Shown here: positions 25,975 through 34,979 of the stretch, in pieces | How the letters are laid out: each line of letters opens with the position of its first letter | How positions within the stretch are numbered: position 1 is the first letter of the stretch | DNA from: Bacteroidales bacterium | Lineage (GTDB): Bacteria; Bacteroidota; Bacteroidia; Bacteroidales; UBA932 | Assembly (NCBI GenBank): GCA_017625725.1 | Contig: JAGAKH010000009.1 | Span: 47,498 to 111,497 of the forward strand | Length of the DNA stretch: 64,000 nucleotides | Reading direction: 5' to 3' | Position numbers and translations under genes: made by a program | Notes under the pieces: generated by a model | Database searches by the model: none | Seen by the model: only the letters and a program-made list of their open reading frames with translations | What the model was told of the DNA's origin: nothing

Positions 25975-27369
25975 ATGGAACAGATATTCAGCTACATCAT
26001 AGGCATGGGTGCCGCCGTAATGATGCCTATAATATTCACCATACTTGGATTGTGCATAGGAATCAAGTTCAGCAAGGCACTTAAGAGCGGACTTCTTGTG
26101 GGAGTAGGTTTCGTAGGACTTTCTGTCATCACCTCCCTGCTGACCAGCACTCTGGGACCGGCACTGAGCCGTGTTGTAGAAATCTATGGTCTCCAGCTCA
26201 AGGTCTTCGACATGGGCTGGCCTGCTGCAGCATCTGTAGCATACAACACATCAGTCGGAGCATTCATCATTCCTGTCTGCCTTGGAGTCAACATTCTGAT
26301 GCTTCTTACAAGGACAACAAGAACAGTAAACATCGACCTATGGAACTACTGGCACTTCGCTTTCATCGGAGCAATCGTTTATTTTGCTTCTGACAACATA
26401 TGGTGGGGATTCTTTGCCGCAGTAATCTGTTCCATAATCACTCTCATACTTGCGGACTACACTGCAGACAGATTCCAGGGATTCTATGAAAAGATGGACG
26501 GGATATCTATCCCTCAGCCATTCTGCCAGGGTTTTGTCCCGGTCGCAGAGGTACTGAACAAAGGGCTGGACAAGATTCCGGGTATAGACAAGCTGGACAT
26601 TGATGCAGAAGGAATGAAAAAGAAGTTCGGTCTCCTGGGAGAGCCTTTATTCCTTGGTATCCTGGTCGGAATAATCATCGGAGCCCTTTCCTGCGAAAGT
26701 TGGAAAGAAGTGGTTGACAAAATACCTTACATTCTCGGACTCGGAATAAAGATGGGAGCCGTAATGGAACTTATCCCTCGTATCACTTCCCTGTTCATTG
26801 AAGGTCTCAAGCCTATTTCGGATGCTACACGCGACCTGATCAACAGGAAGTTCAAGGGAGCCAAGGGACTGAACATCGGAATGAGTCCTGCATTGGTAAT
26901 CGGACACCCTGCTACACTTGTCGTTTCACTTCTGCTGATACCGGCAACAATCGTACTTGCCGTCATCCTTCCTGGAAACGAATTCCTTCCGCTTGCATCT
27001 CTCGCAGGAATGTTCTATGTATTCCCTCTGATACTGCCTATCACTAAAGGCAATATCCCAAAGACATTCATAATCGGTCTGATACTTATACTCATCGGTC
27101 TTTACTTCGTTACCGACCTCGCACCATTCTTTACCCAGGCTGCACAAGACGTCTTTGCCAGGACAGGTGATGCTGCCGTAGCAATTCCGGAAGGATTCGA
27201 CGGAGGCTCACTTGACTTTGCCTCCAGCCCTCTCGCTTGGGTGATATTCCACCTCTCATATTCACTCAAATGGATAGGAGTTACAATTCTGGTTCTCCTT
27301 ACCATGTTCCTAATGATACTGAACAGACGTGCAATCATCAGATATCAGAATACAGAAAAAACAGAATAG
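25975..27369 (+). CDS. PTS galactitol-type EIIC-like permease, without EIIA/EIIB
   Basis: The 464 residues make about ten membrane helices and match the EIIC-GAT/GatC group ([73 protein letters not shown]). GatC-type proteins normally move a sugar while EIIB phosphorylates it. Here no EIIA, EIIB, EI or HPr gene lies in the operon or window, and the operon encodes its own kinase, KdgK. I infer a permease that carries an unphosphorylated keto-uronate across the inner membrane. It is 11 bases after kduD and 16 bases before kduI. The family call is firm; the substrate and energy source are inference. Confidence 0.82.
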   Translation: MEQIFSYIIGMGAAVMMPIIFTILGLCIGIKFSKALKSGLLVGVGFVGLSVITSLLTSTLGPALSRVVEIYGLQLKVFDMGWPAAASVAYNTSVGAFIIPVCLGVNILMLLTRTTRTVNIDLWNYWHFAFIGAIVYFASDNIWWGFFAAVICSIITLILADYTADRFQGFYEKMDGISIPQPFCQGFVPVAEVLNKGLDKIPGIDKLDIDAEGMKKKFGLLGEPLFLGILVGIIIGALSCESWKEVVDKIPYILGLGIKMGAVMELIPRITSLFIEGLKPISDATRDLINRKFKGAKGLNIGMSPALVIGHPATLVVSLLLIPATIVLAVILPGNEFLPLASLAGMFYVFPLILPITKGNIPKTFIIGLILILIGLYFVTDLAPFFTQAAQDVFARTGDAAVAIPEGFDGGSLDFASSPLAWVIFHLSYSLKWIGVTILVLLTMFLMILNRRAIIRYQNTEKTE

Positions 27370-27385
27370 AAAAATATTTGATAGT

Positions 27386-28327
27386 ATGAAAAGAATCATT
27401 TTAACTACAGCAATGACACTTATGACAATTGCAGCATCCGCACAGCTGAACTATAAGGTTCAGACGGCTTGCCATCCCGACGATGTCAAGCATTACGACA
27501 CAGAGCGTCTACGCAGCTCTTTCCTTATGGAGAAAGTCATGTCTCCAGACGAGATCAACCTCACCTATACACTCTATGACCGTCTCATCTATGGAGGAGT
27601 CATGCCAGTGACAAAGACTCTGATCCTCGAAACATTCGACGAGCTTAAGGCTGAGCACTTCCTCGACAGACGCGAACTTGGCGTGATCAATGTCGGCGGT
27701 GACGGAGTCGTGACTGTTGACGGCAAGGAGTATCCTATGTCATTCAAGGAAGGCCTCTATGTAGGATGCGGAAAGAAGGAAGTGACTTTCAGAAGCACTG
27801 ATCCTGAGAAACCAGCAAAGTTCTATATCAACTCGACACCAGCTTATAAGGAATATGTGACCCAGCTCATCACAACAGACAAGAACGCAGACCCTAAGAA
27901 ATATGCTATCGCACAGTCTGACCACTATGGAAAGATGGAGGACAGCAACGACCGCATCGTGAACCAGCTCATCGTAAGCTCGGTTCTCGGCAAGGTGAAG
28001 GGCGGTGGAACAAACCAGCTCCAGATGGGTCTCACCGAGCTCCTTCCTGGTTCTGTATGGAACACAATGCCGGCTCACACCCACACACGCCGTATGGAGG
28101 CATACTTCTACTTCAACGTGACTCCGGGCAACGCGATCTGCCACCTCATGGGAGAGCCTAAGCAGCAGCGTCTCGTGTGGATGCAGAACGAGCAGGCCAT
28201 CACATCACCTGAGTGGTCGATCCACGCAGCTGCAGGAACCAGCAACTACATGTTCATCTGGGGAATGGGCGGAGAGAACCTCAATTACGGTGATAAAGAC
28301 GAGATTCCTTACACAGAAATGAGATAA
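27386..28327 (+). CDS. kduI: 5-keto-4-deoxyuronate isomerase with a signal peptide
   Basis: The ATG at 27386 gives 313 residues. From about residue 22 the sequence aligns with cytoplasmic KduI ([52 protein letters not shown]). Metal ligands are in the H-x-H-x4-E block, His231, His233 and Glu238. KduI converts 5-keto-4-deoxyuronate to 2,5-diketo-3-deoxygluconate. Unlike the enterobacterial enzyme, the first 20 residues form a signal peptide: basic MKR, hydrophobic core and ASAQ cleavage site. This predicts a periplasmic enzyme. A longer frame from 27329 overlaps the permease and is unlikely. Internal ATGs at codons 10 and 13 could give a cytosolic form, but the signal is well formed. Confidence 0.9.
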   Translation: MKRIILTTAMTLMTIAASAQLNYKVQTACHPDDVKHYDTERLRSSFLMEKVMSPDEINLTYTLYDRLIYGGVMPVTKTLILETFDELKAEHFLDRRELGVINVGGDGVVTVDGKEYPMSFKEGLYVGCGKKEVTFRSTDPEKPAKFYINSTPAYKEYVTQLITTDKNADPKKYAIAQSDHYGKMEDSNDRIVNQLIVSSVLGKVKGGGTNQLQMGLTELLPGSVWNTMPAHTHTRRMEAYFYFNVTPGNAICHLMGEPKQQRLVWMQNEQAITSPEWSIHAAAGTSNYMFIWGMGGENLNYGDKDEIPYTEMR

Positions 28328-28338
28328 TTTAAATCATT

Positions 28339-29379
28339 ATGGCAAAAGTAATCACATTCGGAGAAATCATGCTCCGCCTGGCAACTCCAGGATATCTCAG
28401 ATTTTCACAGACGAAACAGTTTGAAGCGACTTTCGGTGGTGGTGAAGCAAACGTTGCCGTGTCGCTTGCCAATTATGGCATCGAGACTGAGTTCGTTACC
28501 CGTTTCCCTAAGAACGATATCGCTCAGAGCTGCATCAAGGATCTCCACAGCTATGGAGTGGGTACAAAGCATTGTGTATTCGGAGGCGACCGCCTTGGTA
28601 TCTATTTCCTCGAGACAGGTGCAGTCGCACGTCCTAGCAAGGTCGTTTACGACCGTGCACACTCCTCTATCGCTACGATCGAGAAGGGAATGATCGACTG
28701 GGAGAAGGTGTTTGAAGGAGCAGACTGGTTCCATTGGACAGGTATCACTCCTGCCATCAGCCAGGGAGCAGCAGACGTCTGCCTCGAGGCAATCCAGGCT
28801 GCAAACAGGCTCGGTGTTAAGGTTTCATGCGACCTTAACTACCGTAAGAATCTCTGGAAATACGGAAAGACAGCAGCAGAGGTCATGCCAGAACTCGTTG
28901 CGGGCTGCGACGTTATCCTTGGAAACGAGGAGGATGCAGAGAAGGTATTCGGCATCAAGCCTGAAGGGTTCGACGTGACAGCGACTCATGGCGAGGTGAA
29001 CGCAGCGGAGTTCGAGAGCGTATGCACTCAGCTCATGGCCAAGTTCCCGCGTGCAAAGAAGGTCATCATCACGCTTCGCGGATCTATCAATGCAAACCAC
29101 AACACATGGGGCGGCGTCCTCTACAGTGACGGCAAGCTGTATCAGTCTCCACGTTACGACATAACTCACATCGTTGACCGTGTCGGCGGCGGCGACTCTT
29201 TCATGGGCGGACTGATCTACGGTCTCCTGACATATACGGATGACGATCAGAAGGCACTCAACTTCGCAGTTGCAGCTTCATGTCTCAAGCATACAATCTA
29301 CGGTGACTACAATCAGGTAACAGTAGCAGAAGTCGAGAATCTGATGAAGGGTGACGGCTCCGGACGTGTATCAAGATAA
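28339..29379 (+). CDS. kdgK: 2-keto-3-deoxygluconate kinase (PfkB family)
   Basis: The 346 residues show the ribokinase/PfkB fold: substrate end FGGGEANVAVSLANYG and the C-terminal signature VDRVGGGDSFMGGLIYGL with the catalytic Asp. It phosphorylates 2-keto-3-deoxygluconate to KDPG in the cytoplasm. It starts 11 bases after kduI. Having a dedicated kinase argues against phosphorylation of the sugar during uptake by the EIIC-like permease. Codon choice here and in kduI (many CTC, CGT, CGC) differs from flanking genes rich in AGA and AGG, in keeping with high expression. Confidence 0.92.
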   Translation: MAKVITFGEIMLRLATPGYLRFSQTKQFEATFGGGEANVAVSLANYGIETEFVTRFPKNDIAQSCIKDLHSYGVGTKHCVFGGDRLGIYFLETGAVARPSKVVYDRAHSSIATIEKGMIDWEKVFEGADWFHWTGITPAISQGAADVCLEAIQAANRLGVKVSCDLNYRKNLWKYGKTAAEVMPELVAGCDVILGNEEDAEKVFGIKPEGFDVTATHGEVNAAEFESVCTQLMAKFPRAKKVIITLRGSINANHNTWGGVLYSDGKLYQSPRYDITHIVDRVGGGDSFMGGLIYGLLTYTDDDQKALNFAVAASCLKHTIYGDYNQVTVAEVENLMKGDGSGRVSR

Positions 29380-29427
29380 CACAAAGATTCCTTGTCAAGT
29401 TCAGAATGACATGAAGTTCTTCATCTG

Positions 29428-29461
29428 TCATTTCGAGCGAGCTGAGAGAGTCGAGAAATCC
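29428..29461 (-). repeat. Copy 2 of the dispersed repeat, in the kdgK-eda gap
   Basis: Read on the minus strand, GGATTTCTCGACTCTCTCAG followed by CTCGCTCGAAATGA matches the copies at 20378 and 63765. The 89-base gap that holds it is the only sizeable gap in the operon; a second short inverted motif (TTCAGAATGACATGAAG) sits beside it. Confidence 0.5.
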
Positions 29462-29468
29462 AATAACT

Positions 29469-30134
29469 ATGGCAAAATACAATAAACAACAAGTAATAGC
29501 TGCAATGAAGGAGACAGGCATGGTCCCTGTTTTCTACCATGCAGATCTGGAAACCGCAAAAGCTGTTGTCAAGGCATGCTATGAAGGCGGAGTACGTGCT
29601 TTCGAATTCACAAACCGTGGTGACTTCGCACATGAGGTATTCGGTGAACTTGTCAAGTTCGCCAACTCCGAACTCCCGGGAATGATTCTGGGAATCGGTT
29701 CTGTTGTTGACGCACCGACAGCCACACTCTACCTGCAGCTGGGTGCAAACTTTGTTGTCGGTCCCCTTTTCAATCCTGACATAGCTCCGGTGTGCAACCG
29801 CCGTCTCGTACCTTACTGCCCTGGTTGCGGTACCGTTTCAGAGGTCGGCAAGGCACAGGAACTCGGCTGCGACCTGTGCAAGGTATTCCCTGGCGACGTC
29901 CTCGGGCCAGCATTCGTGAAAGGACTCAAGGCACCGATGCCATGGAGCCAGATCATGGTGACCGGAGGCGTGAAGCCGACAAAGGAAAATCTTGAAGGAT
30001 GGTTCAAGGCAGGCGTGACATGCGTCGGCATGGGCAGCAACCTCTTCCCTAAGGAGGCTATCGCAGCCAAGGACTGGAATGCGATAACAAAGCTGTGTGC
30101 AGATGCACTGGAAATTATAAAGTCAATCCGATAG
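29469..30134 (+). CDS. eda: KDPG/KHG aldolase
   Basis: The 221 residues show the class I aldolase barrel: [13 protein letters not shown] with the catalytic Glu, [20 protein letters not shown] with the Schiff-base Lys, and [13 protein letters not shown]. It splits KDPG to pyruvate and glyceraldehyde-3-phosphate, ending the uronate branch that starts with the pectin locus. It lies 89 bases after kdgK, across a repeat element, and is followed by a strong terminator. Confidence 0.95.
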   Translation: MAKYNKQQVIAAMKETGMVPVFYHADLETAKAVVKACYEGGVRAFEFTNRGDFAHEVFGELVKFANSELPGMILGIGSVVDAPTATLYLQLGANFVVGPLFNPDIAPVCNRRLVPYCPGCGTVSEVGKAQELGCDLCKVFPGDVLGPAFVKGLKAPMPWSQIMVTGGVKPTKENLEGWFKAGVTCVGMGSNLFPKEAIAAKDWNAITKLCADALEIIKSIR

Positions 30135-30160
30135 ATTCGGAACAAGACATTATGATCAGA

Positions 30161-30195
30161 GTGCTTATACATTTGACATCTGAATGTATAAGCAC
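30161..30195 (+). terminator. Terminator of the kdu-eda operon
   Basis: A perfect 13-base-pair stem (GTGCTTATACATT with AATGTATAAGCAC) and a 9-base loop are followed by TTCATTCTTTC, 27 bases after the eda stop. Confidence 0.7.
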
Positions 30196-30280
30196 TTCAT
30201 TCTTTCATAATTGTTCCGCAGATGATTCCTGCCGGATATTTTCACATGATGCAGAAGTTTCATTGAAATGAAAAATTACG

Positions 30281-30288
30281 TATTTTTG
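30281..30288 (+). promoter_or_regulatory. -7 element before yicC
   Basis: TATTTTTG matches TAnnTTTG, 37 bases before the yicC ATG. The -33 box is weak. Confidence 0.4.
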
Positions 30289-30325
30289 TGGCCGTAATTA
30301 ATAAGGATCTAAAAGAATCAGACAT

Positions 30326-31213
30326 ATGGTAAGATCAATGACAGGCTATGGAAAGGCCGAAGCAAATCTGAACAGCGGTAAAATAACAGTAGAAGTAAGG
30401 TCTCTTAATGGTAAGACTGCTGATATAAGCATAAAGACATCAATGCTTCCGAAAGACAAGGAAATGACAGTAAGACAGAAGATTGCAGCATCTCTTTGCA
30501 GGGGAAACATAGATTTTTTCATGACATATGAGCCGAATGCTGCAGACGCTGCAAAGAAAATCAACATGGATCTTGCCATGGAATACTACAAACAGATCAC
30601 CGAGCTTGGCAACATGATCGGAGCTGCAGATATTCAGGCACAGAACCCAAATGACCTGATTGCAACTCTGCTGAGGATGCCTGAGGTCATGGATACAAAA
30701 AAGCAGGACATCATCACAGAAGATAACTGGCCCACTATTGAAGCCTGTATCGATGAAGCCCTTGATAACATCAATGATTTCAGGTCAAAGGAAGGTGCTG
30801 TGCTTCAGAAGGATGTCACAGAAAAGGTGAACAGAATCCTTGCATGTTCCAAAGAGATCGAACAGTTCGAAATGGAACGTACAGAGGCAATCAGAGAAAA
30901 AATTTTGAACAGATTCGACGAGCTTAAGGCAGAACCTGACCAGAGCCGCCTTGAGCAGGAAATGATATTCTATATCGAGAAACTGGATATCAATGAGGAA
31001 AAGGTGCGTCTCCGCCAGCATTGCAGTTATTTTCTGGAAACACTTGAAAAAGAGCAAAATCCTGGAAAGAAGCTTGGCTTCATTGCACAAGAGATGGGTA
31101 GAGAAATCAACACCACAGGTTCTAAGGCGAACCATACCGAGATACAGAAACTTGTCGTAAAGATGAAGGATGAACTTGAAAAGATCAAGGAGCAGAGTCT
31201 GAATATTCTCTAA
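30326..31213 (+). CDS. yicC: YicC/YloC-family endoribonuclease
   Basis: The 295 residues begin with the family hallmark MVRSMTGYGKAEA and EVRSLNGKTADISIK, and end with the DUF1732 block (QEMGREINTTGSKANHTEIQKLVVKMKDELEKIKEQ). YicC-type proteins are metal-dependent endoribonucleases that affect RNA turnover. It is a single-gene unit between two terminators. Confidence 0.93.
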   Translation: MVRSMTGYGKAEANLNSGKITVEVRSLNGKTADISIKTSMLPKDKEMTVRQKIAASLCRGNIDFFMTYEPNAADAAKKINMDLAMEYYKQITELGNMIGAADIQAQNPNDLIATLLRMPEVMDTKKQDIITEDNWPTIEACIDEALDNINDFRSKEGAVLQKDVTEKVNRILACSKEIEQFEMERTEAIREKILNRFDELKAEPDQSRLEQEMIFYIEKLDINEEKVRLRQHCSYFLETLEKEQNPGKKLGFIAQEMGREINTTGSKANHTEIQKLVVKMKDELEKIKEQSLNIL

Positions 31214-31252
31214 ACCTTATTTTTTCACGTACATTCCCCTTTCAGCCAATGA

Positions 31253-31278
31253 GGCCGATTAACACTTGTTAATCGGTC
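31253..31278 (+). terminator. Terminator of yicC
   Basis: The stem GGCCGATTAAC / GTTAATCGGTC (11 pairs with one G-U) with loop ACTT is followed by TTTTTAT. Confidence 0.8.
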
Positions 31279-31371
31279 TTTTTATATTATGATTGTCTAC
31301 TGACAGAGGTAAACACTGATCGGCCAAGATGTCAACATGGCGATTTAGTCCATTGTTTGTCATAGTTTTAT

Positions 31372-31379
31372 TATCTTTG
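31372..31379 (+). promoter_or_regulatory. -7 element before the S46 peptidase gene
   Basis: TATCTTTG fits TAnnTTTG and lies 25 bases before the ATG. No well-spaced TTTG is seen upstream. Confidence 0.35.
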
Positions 31380-31404
31380 TAAAAATTGAGCAAAATACAG
31401 ATAC

Positions 31405-33504
31405 ATGAAAAGAATTATAACATTTTTCCTTGCCACGACATTAGCTGTACTGACATCAAAGGCAGATGAAGGCATGTGGCTGCCATCTCTTATCTCACAA
31501 CGCATAGCAGACATGCAGGAAAAGGGATTCAGACTTTCAGCCGAAGACATATACAGCATCAACGAGGCATCATTGAAAGATGCAGTCGTCCTTTTCGGAA
31601 GGGGATGTACAGGAGAGCTGATATCACCGGAAGGCCTTCTCCTGACAAACCACCATTGCGGTTACTCTCAGATTCAGAAGCACAGCAGCGTTGAACATGA
31701 CTATCTCAAGGATGGTTTCTGGGCTATGAGCAGGTCAGAAGAACTTCCTAACGAAGGACTTTCCGTAAGCTTTCTAGACAGGATGGAAGATGTGACTGAG
31801 ATAATTCTCAAGGGATGTACAGATGAAATGACGGAAGAGGAAAGAAGAGAGACCGTCAGAAAGGCATGCGAGGAACTTATCGAAAAGGTTACGGATGACA
31901 AGAAAGGGCTAAGAGCAACTGTAGAGGCCCTTTATTATGGAAATCAATATTTTCTTTTCGTGTACCGCGAGTTCAAGGACATCAGACTGGTTGGAGCTCC
32001 GCCATCATCAATCGGTAAATTCGGTGGTGACACCGACAACTGGATGTGGCCTCGTCATACGGGAGATTTTTCAATTTTCAGAATATATGCTGACAAAGAG
32101 AACAATCCGGCAGAATATTCGGAAAACAATGTTCCATATATTCCAAAGAAGTTCTTCAAGATTTCTCTCGACGGAGTGAATGAAGGAGACTTTACCTTCA
32201 TTTATGGTTTCCCTGGAAGGACTCAGGAGTATATCCACTCCGAGGGCGTAAGATATATAGAAGAAGTCAGCGACCCTCATAAGATCCATCTCAGGACCAT
32301 AAGGCTTGACATCCAGAAGAAATATATGAGCCAGAGCCAGGCTGTCAGAATCATGTATTCATCCAAGAATGCAAATGTGGCAAATGCATGGAAGAAATGG
32401 CAGGGAGAAGTCAAGGGACTGAAAAAAATGAATACAGTCGAAGTGAAGAGGCAGCTGGAAAAGGATTTTGATGCATGGGCTGCCGATAAGGAATATAAAG
32501 GACTCGTATCAAAGATAGACGGAATCTACAAAGAACTTGAGCCATATGCTTTTGCAACAGATTACTTTAACGAGACCATCCGTGCGGTAGAGCTGAGTAC
32601 CTTCGCAATGAGTGTAGCAAGACTCTATCAGAAAGGATTTGATGAAGGTGAGTTAAGCAAGATGGCCCAGACATTCTACAAAGACTATCATCTGCCAATA
32701 GACAAAGAGTCATTCATCGCCCTTATGAAGGAGTATGGCAGAAATATGCCGGAAAGATTCCAGCCGGATTATTACAAGAAGATGATGGCAGATCATGGAA
32801 GTGAAGAAGCATGGGCAGAGGCACTTTTCGTCAACTCACTGTTCGCTGACAAAGAAAAGGTGAAGGCTCTCACAGCGGAAGACAAGGAGACTGTCATAAA
32901 TGACCCTGCAACCGAATTCTACAATGAATTTGTAAAGATTCACGCAGCCGAGGTACTGCCACAATCAAGAAGGCTGAACAATGAACTTCAGCTTGCATAC
33001 AGAGATTATATGAGAGGGCTGATGGAGTTTCAGAAAGACAGAGCATTCTATCCTGATGCAAATCTCACCCTCCGTGTAGCATACGGACAGGTTAAAGGTT
33101 ATTCACCTTCTGATGGTATCTATTTCACACCTTACTCGACATTGAGAGGTATCATAGAAAAAGACAATCCTGACATCTTCGACTATAACATTCCTCAGAC
33201 ACTCAGGGACATATGGAAGAACAAGGATTATGGTAAGTGGGCCGGGAAGGACGGAGAGATTCCTGTATGCTTCATCGCAACGAACCACACATCAGGCGGA
33301 AATTCCGGCAGTCCTGTAATCAACGCAGATGGTAATCTCATCGGAATCAATTTTGACAGAGTGTGGGAAGGGACAATGAGTGACATTGTTTTCGACCCTG
33401 AGGTATGCCGCAACATCGCCCTTGACATAAGATATGTCTTGTTCACAATAGACAGAATCGGAAATGCAGGACATCTTATTGACGAAATGGTATTTGCGGA
33501 ATAA
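31405..33504 (+). CDS. S46-family dipeptidyl-peptidase, DPP11-like (Asp/Glu-specific)
   Basis: The 699 residues start with a signal peptide (MKRIITFFLATTLAVLTSKA). The chymotrypsin-like catalytic residues are in LLTNHHCGY (His), GGDTDNWMWPRHTGDF (Asp) and GNSGSP (Ser634). Eighteen residues after the Ser is Arg652 in INFDR; the same spacing separates Ser655 and Arg673 in Porphyromonas gingivalis DPP11, where Arg673 sets preference for acidic P1 residues, while DPP7 has Gly. It therefore should release dipeptides with Asp or Glu in the periplasm. It stands alone, with a -7 box before it and a terminator after it. Confidence 0.9.
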   Translation: MKRIITFFLATTLAVLTSKADEGMWLPSLISQRIADMQEKGFRLSAEDIYSINEASLKDAVVLFGRGCTGELISPEGLLLTNHHCGYSQIQKHSSVEHDYLKDGFWAMSRSEELPNEGLSVSFLDRMEDVTEIILKGCTDEMTEEERRETVRKACEELIEKVTDDKKGLRATVEALYYGNQYFLFVYREFKDIRLVGAPPSSIGKFGGDTDNWMWPRHTGDFSIFRIYADKENNPAEYSENNVPYIPKKFFKISLDGVNEGDFTFIYGFPGRTQEYIHSEGVRYIEEVSDPHKIHLRTIRLDIQKKYMSQSQAVRIMYSSKNANVANAWKKWQGEVKGLKKMNTVEVKRQLEKDFDAWAADKEYKGLVSKIDGIYKELEPYAFATDYFNETIRAVELSTFAMSVARLYQKGFDEGELSKMAQTFYKDYHLPIDKESFIALMKEYGRNMPERFQPDYYKKMMADHGSEEAWAEALFVNSLFADKEKVKALTAEDKETVINDPATEFYNEFVKIHAAEVLPQSRRLNNELQLAYRDYMRGLMEFQKDRAFYPDANLTLRVAYGQVKGYSPSDGIYFTPYSTLRGIIEKDNPDIFDYNIPQTLRDIWKNKDYGKWAGKDGEIPVCFIATNHTSGGNSGSPVINADGNLIGINFDRVWEGTMSDIVFDPEVCRNIALDIRYVLFTIDRIGNAGHLIDEMVFAE

Positions 33505-33531
33505 TCCGATTCAAAAGACACGACACATAAT

Positions 33532-33564
33532 GCAGCCGGGATCACGAAAAGTGACTCCGGCTGC
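33532..33564 (+). terminator. Terminator of the S46 peptidase gene
   Basis: GCAGCCGGGATCAC / GTGACTCCGGCTGC pairs over 14 positions with one mismatch around a GAAAA loop, 27 bases after the stop, followed by TTTCAT. Confidence 0.7.
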
Positions 33565-33571
33565 TTTCATA

Positions 33572-33694
33572 ATGTATGATGAGCCTCAGCTTATGGCCGG
33601 CCTAGCCATGTCCAAGGACGTAGATATGGACAGGATCTATCGCCATATCCGGAATAAAGCAATCCGTGAGCCAATCACATATGTTTTAAGATAA
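33572..33694 (+). CDS. Possible 40-residue small ORF
   Basis: An ATG-started frame runs for 40 codons (MYDEPQLMAGLAM...ITYVLR) between the peptidase terminator and sbcD. It has no recognised family and no clear promoter, as it begins just after a terminator stem. Amino acid content looks protein-like, but the length allows chance. Confidence 0.2.
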   Translation: MYDEPQLMAGLAMSKDVDMDRIYRHIRNKAIREPITYVLR

Positions 33695-33734
33695 AAATGC
33701 AATGATTGTAATGAATGATGAGCGAGGAATTCTC

Positions 33735-33742
33735 TATATTTG
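33735..33742 (+). promoter_or_regulatory. -7 element before sbcD
   Basis: TATATTTG fits TAnnTTTG, 22 bases before the sbcD ATG; no well-placed -33 box is seen. Confidence 0.35.
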
Positions 33743-33764
33743 TAAAAAGTAATGTTTCGTTATA

Positions 33765-34979
33765 ATGAAGATACTTCACACTGCTGACTGGCATATCGGC
33801 CATTCACTATATAATTACGACAGAAGCGACGAACATCAGGCATTCTTCAAGACTTTGATTGAAACAGTCAGGAATGAGAAGCCGGATGTGATGGTTGTAT
33901 GCGGAGATATCTACCATACCGGTTCCCCGTCGGCAGCTGCTCAGAAACTATATGTCGAGAACATGCTGAAGATGCACATTGAAGCTCCGGAAATGGAAGT
34001 CGTAGTCATAGCCGGGAACCATGACAGCGGTTCAAGACTGGAGGTTGACAGAGAGTTATGGAAACATTTCAACCTGCACGTGAGAGGCCATGTAGATAAA
34101 GGGATGAAAGACCGGTCTGCTGATCTGAGACGTTACATAATTCCTATAGGCAAGCCGGCAAAAGGATATGTAGTTGCAATCCCCCACTGCTACCCCCAGA
34201 ATTTTCCTGACATTGACGGAGATACCCCGGTAAAGGACAGGGCTGCCACATTCTGCAACACTTTGCTTGACATAGCTGCTGAAATGAATCAGGACAACCT
34301 TCCGGTCGTGATGGCAGTCCATGCAACCGTATCAGGAAGCGACCCGCTGAAACAAGAAATAATAATAGGAGGCCTTGACAGCTTAAATCCGGGAGATATA
34401 GCTGAGAAATATGATTACATGGCACTTGGCCATATACATTACCCCCAGAACATAGGTCAGAGAATCCGGTACAGTGGTTCTGCCATTCCTGTCAGCTTCA
34501 ATGAGGCTTACGCCCATAGTGTCACCATCATAGAGACGGAGCATCATGGTGACATGCCGAAGATCAGGACGGTTAATCTTCCTCTGATACGAAAGGTTGT
34601 CACTATACCGGAAAAGGAGCCGGTCGAGTTTGAGGAGGCGTTAAAGATGCTTGAGGCTTTCCCCGATGATGAGGATGCATATATAAGACTGAATGTCAAG
34701 GTAAGGCAATACGGTGGTGCAGACTGGGCCGACAGAGCTATACGTGCAACAAAAGGAAAGAAATGCAGATACTGCTACATCTTGCTCAAAAGCGACGGAG
34801 ACGGGGATGCAGATGGTGGACGGACAAACTACAGCCAGGAAGAAATGAAGAAGATGGATCCCTTGGACATTGCAAAGATCTATTATAAGGAAAGCAAGGG
34901 ATATGAGATGGACGATATACTGGCTGAAATGATGGGCAGTACAATCGATGAAGTATTGAAGGAGGATATGAGGAAATGA
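33765..34979 (+). CDS. sbcD: Exonuclease subunit SbcD
   Basis: The 404 residues are an Mre11-type nuclease with calcineurin-like metal motifs: LHTADWHIGH, VCGDIYHTGSP, AGNHDSGSR, VMAVHATV and GHIHYPQ. With SbcC it opens DNA hairpins and trims double-strand ends. The sbcC start overlaps its stop (ATGA). Confidence 0.95.
   Translation: MKILHTADWHIGHSLYNYDRSDEHQAFFKTLIETVRNEKPDVMVVCGDIYHTGSPSAAAQKLYVENMLKMHIEAPEMEVVVIAGNHDSGSRLEVDRELWKHFNLHVRGHVDKGMKDRSADLRRYIIPIGKPAKGYVVAIPHCYPQNFPDIDGDTPVKDRAATFCNTLLDIAAEMNQDNLPVVMAVHATVSGSDPLKQEIIIGGLDSLNPGDIAEKYDYMALGHIHYPQNIGQRIRYSGSAIPVSFNEAYAHSVTIIETEHHGDMPKIRTVNLPLIRKVVTIPEKEPVEFEEALKMLEAFPDDEDAYIRLNVKVRQYGGADWADRAIRATKGKKCRYCYILLKSDGDGDADGGRTNYSQEEMKKMDPLDIAKIYYKESKGYEMDDILAEMMGSTIDEVLKEDMRK

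Noticed and set aside
27329-27385. Longer N-terminus for KduI
   Set aside because: It runs back through the stop of the permease gene and has no signal or homology; the ATG at 27386 gives a signal peptide.
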